NCBI GenBank assembly: GCA_903938955.1
Contig: CAJAFJ010000752.1
Span: 1-14,770 of the forward strand
Direction: 5' to 3'
Length of the DNA stretch: 14,770 bases
DNA from: an uncultured beta proteobacterium
GTDB lineage: Bacteria; Pseudomonadota; Gammaproteobacteria; Burkholderiales; Burkholderiaceae
Position 1 is the first letter of the stretch. Each line of letters starts with the position of its first letter. A program made the translations under genes and the position numbers. This document shows positions 6,156 to 13,848 of the stretch, in pieces. The notes under the pieces were generated by a model, which was not told where the DNA came from, made no database searches, and saw only the letters and a list, made by a program, of their open reading frames with translations.

Positions 6156-7281
6156 TCTCTTTGGCGCTGATCTGGTATTTGAAATCATCCGGCGCGTAGG
6201 AGTCCAGGCGACCGGCGTCGTTTTCAGCGGTGGGGTACATCAGGAAACCGAGTTTCGGACCTTTGGAGTGCGGCAGAGCCACATCGTGCGCCGTGTTGTA
6301 GGCCATCCAGTTGCCTTCCCAGCCGCCAAACAAAGCCTTGTTCACCGGTGCCACGAGCGCATGTTGCGGTGACTTGATCCACTCGGGGGTTTCCTGGCGC
6401 ATGACCTTGGCCACGTCGGCCGGGTCCATACCGACCCAGCCCCGGCCTTTGAGAAACACCTCGGCGCGGCAGTGCTGGGCGCCTTTGAGGCTGGTGGAGT
6501 TGCCGCCGAGTTCTTTGTAGCCAAAAGCGCTGGGCGCCACGCGCAGACCATACACATCACGGGCTGGCAAACCAACGGCGCGGCACAGGCCGACAAACAA
6601 GGCGTTCAGGTCGGCACATTTGCCGCCCAGGTTGCCGGTTTCCAGCATCGACTTGATGTCGCCTTCGCCACAGCCGCGCACTTTGGGCTCGCGGAAGGTG
6701 TTGGCAATGATCCAGTCATAAAGTTTTTGCGCTTTTTCAACGTCGGTACGTGCACCTTGGGTGGCTTCCAGCGCGGTTTGGCGCACGATGCCGTCGGTGG
6801 GCAACAAATCGGTCGGCTGGGTCCAGTAGTGGAGGTCGGCACGGTCTTCCGCCGTAACCGGCTTCTTCGACCCATCCATCACCCGGTTCTGGGTCTGGAT
6901 GCGGCTGGTCAACTCAACAAAAGGCTTGGCCTCGTTCTCGGCAAACGCCACATGCAACATGCGGGCGCCGTACTGCGCATCCGCGGTCAACACCGCTTGG
7001 CCGTTGCTGGAATAGCTGCTTTCCAGCGACTTTTGCCAATCGGTATTGACCGACGGAATCGGCAACCAGACGCGGGTGGCGCCTTGGGGCTTGACGATAT
7101 CGACCCGCGTGGTGACCTCAAAAGTGCGCCAGTTGCCCGCTTGCGGTGAAAACTTGCGCTCGACCGCTGCTTGCACAGGGCTGGTTTGTGCAAAATTAAT
7201 AGCAGGAAAGGCAGTAGAGGCGAGGGCTAGCGCCGTATGTTTAATAAAATTACGGCGAGCTTGGGCGTGAACGGTGGTCAT
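6145..7281 (-). CDS. Tat-exported transglutaminase-like domain protein
   Basis: A 378-residue secreted or periplasmic protein. The N-terminus has a twin-arginine signal: ARRNFIK (Arg9, Arg10) followed by a hydrophobic stretch LALASTAFPAINFAQ. The body carries a papain-fold transglutaminase core with a full catalytic triad: Cys222 in LGGKCADLNALFVGLCRAVG, His270 in GAQHCRAEVFL and Asp286 in GWVGMDPADV. This superfamily includes proteases and amidases as well as crosslinkers, so the reaction is unknown. ATG 7281 has GGAG 7 nt upstream; the reading frame stays open far upstream, but that is antisense to another gene. The region before the core (about 45-190) is beta-rich, as in relatives. The gene converges with nsrR, overlapping it by 11 nt, and is divergent from a Tgl-like gene. 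Tat export suggests folding, or cofactor or partner binding, before transport. Confidence 0.88.
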   Translation of the reverse strand: MTTVHAQARRNFIKHTALALASTAFPAINFAQTSPVQAAVERKFSPQAGNWRTFEVTTRVDIVKPQGATRVWLPIPSVNTDWQKSLESSYSSNGQAVLTADAQYGARMLHVAFAENEAKPFVELTSRIQTQNRVMDGSKKPVTAEDRADLHYWTQPTDLLPTDGIVRQTALEATQGARTDVEKAQKLYDWIIANTFREPKVRGCGEGDIKSMLETGNLGGKCADLNALFVGLCRAVGLPARDVYGLRVAPSAFGYKELGGNSTSLKGAQHCRAEVFLKGRGWVGMDPADVAKVMRQETPEWIKSPQHALVAPVNKALFGGWEGNWMAYNTAHDVALPHSKGPKLGFLMYPTAENDAGRLDSYAPDDFKYQISAKEIKA

Positions 7282-7308
7282 GAAGTGAACTCCGGAATGA
7301 TAAAAATA

Positions 7309-7335
7309 AAAATACAAGTCACCAGCGCAGGTCAA
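7309..7335 (-). promoter_or_regulatory. Candidate sigma-70 promoter for the Tat-exported transglutaminase-domain gene
   Basis: On the minus strand TTGACC (7335-7330) is a good -35. TATTTT (7314-7309) with a 15-bp spacer, or TTTTTA (7312-7307) with 17 bp, could be the -10. The AT-rich tract ends about 27 nt before ATG 7281. The two -10 choices cannot be separated by eye. Confidence 0.4.
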
Positions 7336-7351
7336 GGTGCGCCGGAATGAC

Positions 7352-7381
7352 CGGCCCTTGCAGGACTCGCTGCAAGGGCTG
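7352..7381. promoter_or_regulatory. Strong hairpin in the divergent promoter region
   Basis: GCCCTTGCA (7354-7362) and TGCAAGGGC (7371-7379) are perfect inverted copies separated by 8 nt; a G-T and a C-G pair extend the stem to 11. Two smaller hairpins follow: ACGG/CCGT at 7391-7401 and CCCGA/TCGGG at 7406-7419. There is no T run on either strand, so this is not a normal terminator. It could be an operator for a dimeric regulator, or structure in the leader of the Tgl-like gene. Confidence 0.45.
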
Positions 7382-7464
7382 CCGATTATCACGGCTGCCG
7401 TGTCGCCCGACGCTTCGGGTACATTGCTGGCACAAATAAAAAGCCACCGGCTGGAGACGACAAG

Positions 7465-8616
7465 ATGAACACAACCAGCCCACACGACCCATCCGCCCGT
7501 CGCGGCATCGTGGTGCGCGGCCATGACAAGCACGAAGCAAGTACCCGCGGCCAGGCCGTGCTGAGCCAGCTGGACGCGCCGGACCTGGCGCCCCATGTAG
7601 TGATCCATACCGGAGCCGATGCCCTGGGGCCGTTTACCCAGCTGACCCTGAATGACGCGCAGACCCAGGCCTGGGCGCCCGGCCACGACACCTTGCCACT
7701 CTGCGCAACGCTGCAACTTGACACCCAAAACCGGCCCGGCGACCTGATGCGCGAGATTGTGCTGACCCTGCTCATGGGGCCGGTGGCTTTTGAGTTCCCC
7801 AGCCTGGATGAATTGCTGTCTGCGGTGCGCATTCGCCGCAACATCGTGCTGGCAGCACGCCAAACCACGCTGGCGTTTCACACCTGCGAGGTCAATCGCC
7901 CGCTCGACTATTGGACCTATGACGAAGACCGGGGCTTCACCATCCTGCCCGGCGTGTCGCTGATTGCGGCGCTGACGCAAGCCACCCAGCCGGCGGTGTC
8001 GGGCAACTTGTACGCGTTCTCGTGCTACCGCGCCACCGAATACATTATTTTGCTCGGCATCGCGCAGGAGCTGGCGCAGTGCAACCCGGCCCTGCTGGCG
8101 CAATTGCAAACCCGGTGGACTGCCCGGCCCATCGCTTCCGGCCAGTTCCATGATGTTTTTTTGCGCGAACAGGGCTCGATGGACGCACCTTTGCCACCGC
8201 GTTATTTCGTGCCGGGCGACCGCACCTGGTTTCGCAACCCCGATGAAGCCTCCGCCGACGCCTCCGGCTTTGAGGGGTCATGGGTGATGTACCTGGGCGG
8301 TGGCCTGTTCACCAACCTCTGGAAGCGCGAGCAGCCCTACACCCTGACCCAGAAATGTGTCGAGATTTACCACTGGCGGCACGGGCTTTACCGGGATGAA
8401 GCAGGTGAAGAACGCATCGACGAAGAGCGCATCGCACCGATGATCGAAGCCACCTTGAACCACCCCGCTGAACTCAAACGCATTCTGGCCGTGATGGAAC
8501 GCTACCGCGAGCCGCGCGGCATCTACACCGAAGCGGGTGGCTGCATTGACACCACCCGTGAATTTGCGCGCTGGGTCTGCCCCGGCACCGCCGATCTGGT
8601 GCTGCCCACGCCATGA
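7465..8616 (+). CDS. Protein resembling the spore-coat transglutaminase Tgl
   Basis: A 383-residue soluble protein without a signal peptide. Residues about 109-290 resemble, from memory, Bacillus subtilis Tgl (245 residues), a protein-glutamine gamma-glutamyltransferase: FEFPSLDELLSAVRIRRNIVLAA matches its FDYHSIAELMFELKLRMNIVAAA, LYAFSC matches the catalytic FYAFEC, and GDRTWFRNP matches GDCLYFKNP. The nucleophile would be Cys187. The neighbouring Glu of Tgl is Ser186 here, Tgl Glu187 aligns with Ser272, and its His200 aligns with Asn; a glutamate (Glu270) lies two residues away. Activity is therefore uncertain. The N-terminal 100 residues and the C-terminal 90 have no counterpart I recognise. 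ATG 7465 has GGAG 8 nt upstream. The stop overlaps the acyltransferase start as ATGA. The family is inference; automated annotation may call it hypothetical. Confidence 0.6.
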   Translation: MNTTSPHDPSARRGIVVRGHDKHEASTRGQAVLSQLDAPDLAPHVVIHTGADALGPFTQLTLNDAQTQAWAPGHDTLPLCATLQLDTQNRPGDLMREIVLTLLMGPVAFEFPSLDELLSAVRIRRNIVLAARQTTLAFHTCEVNRPLDYWTYDEDRGFTILPGVSLIAALTQATQPAVSGNLYAFSCYRATEYIILLGIAQELAQCNPALLAQLQTRWTARPIASGQFHDVFLREQGSMDAPLPPRYFVPGDRTWFRNPDEASADASGFEGSWVMYLGGGLFTNLWKREQPYTLTQKCVEIYHWRHGLYRDEAGEERIDEERIAPMIEATLNHPAELKRILAVMERYREPRGIYTEAGGCIDTTREFARWVCPGTADLVLPTP

Positions 8617-9662
8617 AATCAGCCGTGCAGGGCCGACAAACGCACATTGACGCGCTCAAACTGATCGCCTCACAACTGATTGTGCTGCACCACTTTGTGG
8701 CCTACGGCCCGCTGGCCGATGCCTTGGACACCGCGGCACCCAAGTTGACCGACTGGTTTTATGACTACGCCCGCATGGCGGTGCAGGTGTTTTTGGTGCT
8801 GGGCGGCTACCTGGCCGTGCGCAGCCTGGCGCCGACCGGCGTGGTGCGGGTGATCTCCCCACTGCGTTTGATCTTTCAGCGTTACCAGCGTCTGATCCTG
8901 CCGCTGCTGGCGGCCTTGGTACTCACCATGATGAGTGCGGCCATCGCTCGGCACTGGATCAGTGACGAGTTCATTCCCGACGCGCCGACCTGGGGGCAAC
9001 TGCTGGCGCACGCCACGCTGTCCTATAGCGTGCTGGGCTACGACGCTTTGTCAGCCGGGGTCTGGTATGTGGCCATCGACTTTCAGCTGTTTGCGCTCCT
9101 GACCCTGCTGCTGTGGCGCGGCCAGCACACGCAGTGGCGCTACGCACCGCTGTTGGGCTTGATGCTGGCGTCGCTGTTTTTTTTCAACATGGATGAGGGG
9201 CTGGACAACTGGGCGCTGTACTTTTTTGGCGCTTATGGTCTGGGCGGCGCCGCCTTTTGGGCTGGCAACGCGCGTCGCCCCGCCTGGCGGCTGGGCTTGC
9301 TGGCCGCCGTGGGCGCGCTGGCGCTGGCGTTTGATTTTCGCGAACGCATTGCGCTGGCATTGGCGGTGGCCTTGTGGCTGGGGCTGCTGCAGTGGCGCAG
9401 TCACTCAGCCCCCTTTCACAGCCGTTTGCCAGCTTGGCTGGTGCGGACCGTGGCGCATTTGGGAAAAACGTCATATGCCCTGTTTCTGGTGCATTTTTCA
9501 GTCTTGATGATCGGCAACGCGCTGTTTGTGCGACTGGGCCTGCACGGGACCGGGCCGGCGGGGCTGGTGTTGCTGGGCTGCTGGGCCACTTGCCTGGCGC
9601 TGGCCATCGTGTTCGAGCACTGGGTCGAGACGCCGCTGGCGCGCTTGCGCTTTCTCCAGTGA
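8613..9662 (+). CDS. Acyltransferase-3 family membrane protein
   Basis: A 349-residue inner-membrane protein with about ten hydrophobic helices, of the family that moves acyl groups (often acetyl) across the membrane onto surface sugars or peptidoglycan. The N-terminus HIDALKLIASQLIVLHHFVAYGP has the family's Asp, Leu and His pattern in the first helix, VQVFLVLGGYLAVRS the second helix with the G-Y motif, LIFQRYQRLILPLL the cytoplasmic arginine turn, and VWYVAIDFQLFALL the conserved W-Y-F/D segment; GKTSYALFLVHF is the usual last-but-one helix. Start ATG 8613 lies in the ATGA overlap with the Tgl-like gene, with no clear ribosome binding site of its own, so translation is probably coupled. 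The acceptor cannot be deduced. The shared operon suggests its product and the Tgl-like protein act on one envelope component. Confidence 0.88.
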   Translation: MKSAVQGRQTHIDALKLIASQLIVLHHFVAYGPLADALDTAAPKLTDWFYDYARMAVQVFLVLGGYLAVRSLAPTGVVRVISPLRLIFQRYQRLILPLLAALVLTMMSAAIARHWISDEFIPDAPTWGQLLAHATLSYSVLGYDALSAGVWYVAIDFQLFALLTLLLWRGQHTQWRYAPLLGLMLASLFFFNMDEGLDNWALYFFGAYGLGGAAFWAGNARRPAWRLGLLAAVGALALAFDFRERIALALAVALWLGLLQWRSHSAPFHSRLPAWLVRTVAHLGKTSYALFLVHFSVLMIGNALFVRLGLHGTGPAGLVLLGCWATCLALAIVFEHWVETPLARLRFLQ

Positions 9663-9690
9663 ATACCCTATGCCGGACGTGTCGTTCGAC

Positions 9691-9723
9691 CTTATTTCAA
9701 GCCTCCAGACCTCGTGAAATAAG
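9691..9723. terminator. Stem-loop after the acyltransferase gene
   Basis: CTTATTTCA (9691-9699) and TGAAATAAG (9715-9723) are perfect inverted copies around a 15-nt loop, starting 28 nt after the acyltransferase stop. The place suits a terminator for the Tgl-like/acyltransferase operon, but the stem is AT-rich and no T run follows. Confidence 0.35.
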
Positions 9724-9731
9724 CGTCAGTA

Positions 9732-9748
9732 GCTATTAATTCAATAGC
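9732..9748. repeat. Short hairpin resembling a dispersed Comamonadaceae intergenic element
   Basis: GCTATTAATTCAATAGC forms a 6-bp stem (GCTATT/AATAGC) with a 5-nt loop in an AT-rich 245-bp gap. Short AT-rich elements of the form TAGCTA-loop-ATAGC recur between genes in Rhodoferax, Polaromonas and relatives as far as I recall. Only one clear copy is in this window, so repeat status is inferred. A second small dyad, AATAC/GTATT, follows at 9754-9766. Confidence 0.35.
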
Positions 9749-9907
9749 ATTTAAATACCACGTATTGAACTGGCTTGAACAGATAATCGAGCTTCATATG
9801 CGCCATGAACGACGAATGAAAAATCGGTAAAACCCAAAGAATGGGGCTTGCGATGATGTCATTCCTTAATCCGTTTATCCGTTCTCTTAACGCGAAAGAA
9901 CGCTCGT

Positions 9908-12900
9908 ATGACCTTGATGATTAGCGCACGATTCAAGCGTGCTTACCGCTTGCTGTGTTGCCATGGCAGCACATGCCTGCTGCTCTGCGCAGCCTTGATA
10001 ACGCCCTGCGCGGCCCTGGCGGCAGCGCCCGCGGCAGCTACCACCACGCTCACGGTGGTGATGGATGACAACTACCCGCCTTATATTTTTCGCAACGCTG
10101 CTGGCGCACTGGACGGTTATCTCGTCGATGTCTGGGCGCTATGGGAACGCAAGACCGGCGTGCCAGTAAATCTGCAAGCCAGCGACTGGGACAAAGCCAA
10201 GCAGCGCATGCAGATGGGGCAGGCGCAGGTGATTGACACCATTTTCCAGACCCCGGAGCGGGAAAAAACGCTCGACTTCACATCGGCCTACGCCCAGATT
10301 CCAGTCTCGATCTACACCCATACCGGCATTGGCGGCATCACCGGAACCCCCAATTTGCAGGGATTTCTGGTCGGCGTGAAAGCGGGCGATGCCTGCATCG
10401 ACACGCTGCAAGAGGCCGGTATCACGACGCTGGCGCCCTACCCCAACTATGAAGCGCTGGTGCAGGCGGCGATTGCCGGCCAGGTCCGGATTTTTTGCCT
10501 GGACGAGCCACCCGCCAACTACCTGCTTTACAAACACCACGCCGAGAAAGATTTCAACAAGGCTTTTCAGCTCAACCAGGGCGAGTTTCATCGGGCCGTG
10601 CACCAGGGCGATGCACCCACCATGGCCCTGCTGAAGCGCGGTTTTTCTGCCATCTCCAGCGCCGAAGAGCAGGAATTACGCGACAAGTGGATGGGGACGC
10701 CACTCCATTCACGACCCTATATCCACTATCTGGCCTACGCCCTGCTCGCGGCCGCGCTGAGTGGGGCCTTGCTGTTGCTTTGGGGAACCACCTTGCGCCG
10801 CAGCGTCAAGCAACGTACCGCCGAACTGGAGGCCGAGCGTGCCCGCTTGCGGGTGCTGCTGGAAGCCATTCCGGATCTCGTGTGGATGAAGGACAGTGCG
10901 GGGGTCTATCGTTTCTGCAACCCGATGTTCGAGCGGTTTTTTGGCGCCAGGGAGGCGGCCATCGTCGGCAAAACCGATTACGACTTTGTGGACAAGGAAC
11001 TGGCCGACTTCTTCCGTGCGCACGACCAAAAGGCCATAGAAGCCAGTCAACCGAGCATCAACGAAGAATGGATCACGTTTGCCGACGATGGCCGCCGGGC
11101 CTTGCTGGAAACCACCAAAACGCCGATGCGCAATGCCGATGGCGAACTGCTGGGGGTACTGGGGGTGGCGCGCGACATCACCGGGCGCAAGCAGACAGAA
11201 CACGCGCTACAGGAAAGTGAACACCGGCTGCACACGATTCTTGACAGCGTCGAAGCGTACATCTACATCAAGGACATCAACTACCGCTACCAATACGCCA
11301 ACCAACGTGTGCGCGACTTGTACGGCAAACCGATGGAAGAGATTGTGGGACAGGAAGATGCTGCCTTTTTTGATGCGCCTACGGCGGCCCATCTGCGCCA
11401 AAACGACCGCCGCGTGATTGAGCACGGCGAGCGCGTGGCGCTGGAGGAAATCAACACCGGCATTCGGGACGCGGTCACCAGCGCCTACCTCACGGTCAAG
11501 CTGCCTCTGCGCGACAAGGATGGTCAGATCTACGCGCTATGCGGCATCTCGACCGACATCACCGAGCACAAAAAGATCGAATCGTCGTTGCGCGTGGCCG
11601 CCGCCGCCTTTGAATCACAGGAAGGCATGCTGATCACCGACGCCAACAACATCATCCTGCGCGTGAACCAGTCGTTCACCGAGATGTCGGGCTACTCGGC
11701 GCAGGAAGTGGTGGGCCAATCGCCGTGCATGTTTGCCTCGGGGCGCCACGATGACGGTTTTTATGCCGCCATGTGGGCAGCGATCAACCACCATGGCAGT
11801 TGGCAGGGCGAAATATGGGACCGCCGCAAAAGCGGTGAAATCTACCCCAAATGGATGACCATTACCGCCGTCAAAGGCAGCGATGGCGTGTTGACCCATT
11901 ACGTCGCCACCCACACCGATATCACCGAGCGCAAGAATGCAGAAGGGCAAATACGCAATCTGGCTTTTTACGACCCCCTGACCTCCTTGCCGAACCGCCG
12001 CTTGCTGGCCGACCGTCTGCAGCAGGCCCTCGTGGCAAGTGCCCGCAGCAGGCATGAAGGTGCGTTGTTGTTCATCGACCTGGACAACTTCAAAACCCTG
12101 AACGACACGCTCGGCCATGACAAAGGCGACCTGTTGCTGCAGCAAGTGGCCCAACGCGTGACCCGCTGCATTCGTGAAGGCGATACCGTGGCCCGTCTGG
12201 GGGGCGACGAGTTTGTCGTGATGCTGGAGAATTTGAGCGAAAACGCCAGCGAAGCCGCCAGTCAGACCCAAATTGTGGGCGAAAAGATACTCTCAAGCCT
12301 CAACCGGCCATTCGATTTGGCCACTGGACAGGACTACCGCAGCAGTTCCAGCATCGGCGTCACCCTGTTTGACGCGCCAAGCAACAGCAGCGACGAGTTG
12401 ATGAAACGTGCCGATCTGGCGATGTACCAGGCCAAGGCCGCCGGGCGCAATACCTTGCGCTTCTTCGACCCGACCATGCAGGCCGAAGTCAGCGCGCGTG
12501 CCGCGCTGGAAGCCGATTTGCGCGAGGGGCTGAAACTGGAGCAGCTGGTGCTGCATTACCAGCCGCAGGTCGATGCCAGCGGACATGTCACCGGTGTCGA
12601 GTCGCTGGTACGCTGGCAGCACCCCCAGCGCGGCCTGGTGCCACCGAACGACTTTATTCCCCTGGCCGAAGACACCGGACTGATTCTGCCGCTGGGCAAC
12701 TGGGTGCTGGACACCGCGTGCCGCCAGCTACGTCAATGGGCCGCTGATCCGGCCCGGGCCGACCTGCGTGTGGCGGTCAACGTCAGCGCCGGGCAAGTGC
12801 ACCAAGCCGATTTTGTCGACCAAGTGCTCACGGTGCTGGAACGCACCGGCGCCAACCCGAAGCGACTCAAGCTGGAGTTGACAGAAAGCCTGCTGCACCA

Positions 12901-13276
12901 TGATATTGAAGACACCATCGACAAAATGACCCAGCTGAAAACCCGGGGCGTCAGCTTTTCGCTCGACGACTTTGGCACCGGCTACTCGTCGCTGGCCTAC
13001 CTGAAGCGCCTGCCGCTGGAACAGCTGAAAATTGATCAAACCTTTGTACGCGACATCCTGACCGACCCCAACGATGCCGCCATTGCCCACGCCGTGGTGA
13101 CGCTGGCGCACAGCCTGGGCTTGTCCGTCATTGCCGAGGGCGTGGAAACCGATGCGCAACGCGACATGCTGGCCACGCAAGGCTGCCATTTTTACCAAGG
13201 CTACCTGTTCAGTCGGCCCCTGCCGATTGCAGCGCTGGAGCAATTTCTGGCGAATGCCCGTGTTGCCCGGCCTTGA
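9908..13276 (+). CDS. Membrane sensor with solute-binding, PAS, GGDEF and EAL domains
   Basis: A 1122-residue inner-membrane protein that should make and/or degrade the second messenger c-di-GMP in response to a periplasmic ligand. Order: signal peptide (1-39, ending CAALAAA); type-3 solute-binding domain about 47-262 (LTVVMDDNYPPYIFRNAAGALDG); membrane helix about 274-297; PAS 1 about 312-428 (ends RDITGRKQTE); PAS 2 about 439-556 (ends TDITEHKKIE); PAS 3 about 566-676 (ends TDITERKNAE); GGDEF about 682-850 with an intact RLGGDEF at 763-769 and an RxxD inhibitory site at 756-759; EAL about 862-1108. The EAL motif reads ESL (898-900), but its Glu and the other residues (NVSAGQ, ELTES, SLDDFGTGYSS, LKIDQTFV, EGVET) are kept. 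Both activities are plausible. The layout recalls Pseudomonas RmcA, which senses arginine. ATG 9908 is used; an in-frame stop at 9854 limits extension. It stands alone after a 245-bp gap. Confidence 0.95.
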   Translation: MTLMISARFKRAYRLLCCHGSTCLLLCAALITPCAALAAAPAAATTTLTVVMDDNYPPYIFRNAAGALDGYLVDVWALWERKTGVPVNLQASDWDKAKQRMQMGQAQVIDTIFQTPEREKTLDFTSAYAQIPVSIYTHTGIGGITGTPNLQGFLVGVKAGDACIDTLQEAGITTLAPYPNYEALVQAAIAGQVRIFCLDEPPANYLLYKHHAEKDFNKAFQLNQGEFHRAVHQGDAPTMALLKRGFSAISSAEEQELRDKWMGTPLHSRPYIHYLAYALLAAALSGALLLLWGTTLRRSVKQRTAELEAERARLRVLLEAIPDLVWMKDSAGVYRFCNPMFERFFGAREAAIVGKTDYDFVDKELADFFRAHDQKAIEASQPSINEEWITFADDGRRALLETTKTPMRNADGELLGVLGVARDITGRKQTEHALQESEHRLHTILDSVEAYIYIKDINYRYQYANQRVRDLYGKPMEEIVGQEDAAFFDAPTAAHLRQNDRRVIEHGERVALEEINTGIRDAVTSAYLTVKLPLRDKDGQIYALCGISTDITEHKKIESSLRVAAAAFESQEGMLITDANNIILRVNQSFTEMSGYSAQEVVGQSPCMFASGRHDDGFYAAMWAAINHHGSWQGEIWDRRKSGEIYPKWMTITAVKGSDGVLTHYVATHTDITERKNAEGQIRNLAFYDPLTSLPNRRLLADRLQQALVASARSRHEGALLFIDLDNFKTLNDTLGHDKGDLLLQQVAQRVTRCIREGDTVARLGGDEFVVMLENLSENASEAASQTQIVGEKILSSLNRPFDLATGQDYRSSSSIGVTLFDAPSNSSDELMKRADLAMYQAKAAGRNTLRFFDPTMQAEVSARAALEADLREGLKLEQLVLHYQPQVDASGHVTGVESLVRWQHPQRGLVPPNDFIPLAEDTGLILPLGNWVLDTACRQLRQWAADPARADLRVAVNVSAGQVHQADFVDQVLTVLERTGANPKRLKLELTESLLHHDIEDTIDKMTQLKTRGVSFSLDDFGTGYSSLAYLKRLPLEQLKIDQTFVRDILTDPNDAAIAHAVVTLAHSLGLSVIAEGVETDAQRDMLATQGCHFYQGYLFSRPLPIAALEQFLANARVARP

Positions 13277-13287
13277 CCTGGTACAGG

Positions 13288-13316
13288 CTGCAGAGCGCCA
13301 AGCCTGGCTTGCAGGC
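13288..13316. terminator. Overlapping stem-loops between two converging genes
   Basis: CTGCA (13288-13292) can pair with TGCAG (13310-13314), enclosing CAAGC/GCTTG; alternatively GCCTG (13302-13306) pairs with CAGGC (13312-13316). They lie in the 49-bp gap between the converging c-di-GMP gene and the TlpA-like gene. No T run follows on either strand, so termination is only suggested by position. Confidence 0.3.
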
Positions 13317-13325
13317 GTGGTTGGG

Positions 13326-13835
13326 TTAGCGCTTGAGCAAAGGGTCGACCAGCGCGGCGGCCTTGCGGCCGCGCCAGTCAAACTCGCCGCGCACACGTTG
13401 ACGCGGTTGGCCATCCGCGCCAATCAGCACGGTGGTGGGAAAGACGTTAACGCCCCAGCGCCGGGCAATGTCACCGACCGGATCGGCCAGCACCGGCAAG
13501 CGCAAGTCGGTTGACTGGACGAACTGCGCGATGCGGGTCGGCGATTCCTTGAAATTGATGGTCAGCACGACCAGTTTGTCCGGTCCGTGCACCTCGGCCA
13601 AGTCTTGTAGCGCGGGCATCTCGGCCCGGCAGGGCTCGCACCAGCTGGCCCAAAAGTTAATCAGCACCGCCTTGCCGCGCAAGTCGCTCAAACGCCAATG
13701 CTGGCCCTTGAGGTCGGTGCCCGTCAGCACCGGCACGGGTTGGCGCGCCAGCCAAGGCTGCACGTCGTAACCCTGCGCGTGGACCACGGCGCTGACCAGC
13801 AGCATGACCCAAGCCGCGCCAAGACGGGCCAACAC
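13326..13835 (-). CDS. TlpA-like periplasmic thiol-disulfide oxidoreductase
   Basis: A 169-residue exported thioredoxin-fold protein. The N-terminus LARLGAAWVMLLVSAVVHAQG is a signal peptide with cleavage probably after HA (residue 20). The active site is WASWCEPC (Cys66, Cys69), and the cis-proline is Pro133 in NVFPTTVLIGADG. The text GKAVLINFWASWCEPCRAEMPAL is typical of the TlpA/ResA branch, which reduces disulfides in the periplasm, for example in cytochrome c maturation, or supports metal-site assembly; the partner is not known here. Start GTG 13835 with GAGG about 6 nt upstream is chosen because ATG 13805 would cut off the positive end of the signal peptide. The gene starts 13 nt after the alaS stop on the same strand, so it is probably read from the alaS message. 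Confidence 0.88.
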   Translation of the reverse strand: MLARLGAAWVMLLVSAVVHAQGYDVQPWLARQPVPVLTGTDLKGQHWRLSDLRGKAVLINFWASWCEPCRAEMPALQDLAEVHGPDKLVVLTINFKESPTRIAQFVQSTDLRLPVLADPVGDIARRWGVNVFPTTVLIGADGQPRQRVRGEFDWRGRKAAALVDPLLKR

Positions 13836-13848
13836 CCGCCGCCTCAGA

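Noticed and set aside
7424..7443. Sigma-54 promoter suggested by TGGCAC
   Set aside because: The -24 half is perfect, but the following GC is 12 nt after GG instead of 10, and the TTGC half is absent.
7282..8151. N-terminal extension of the Tat-exported protein to 668 residues
   Set aside because: The added part is antisense to the Tgl-like gene and would bury the twin-arginine signal; ATG 7281 has its own GGAG.
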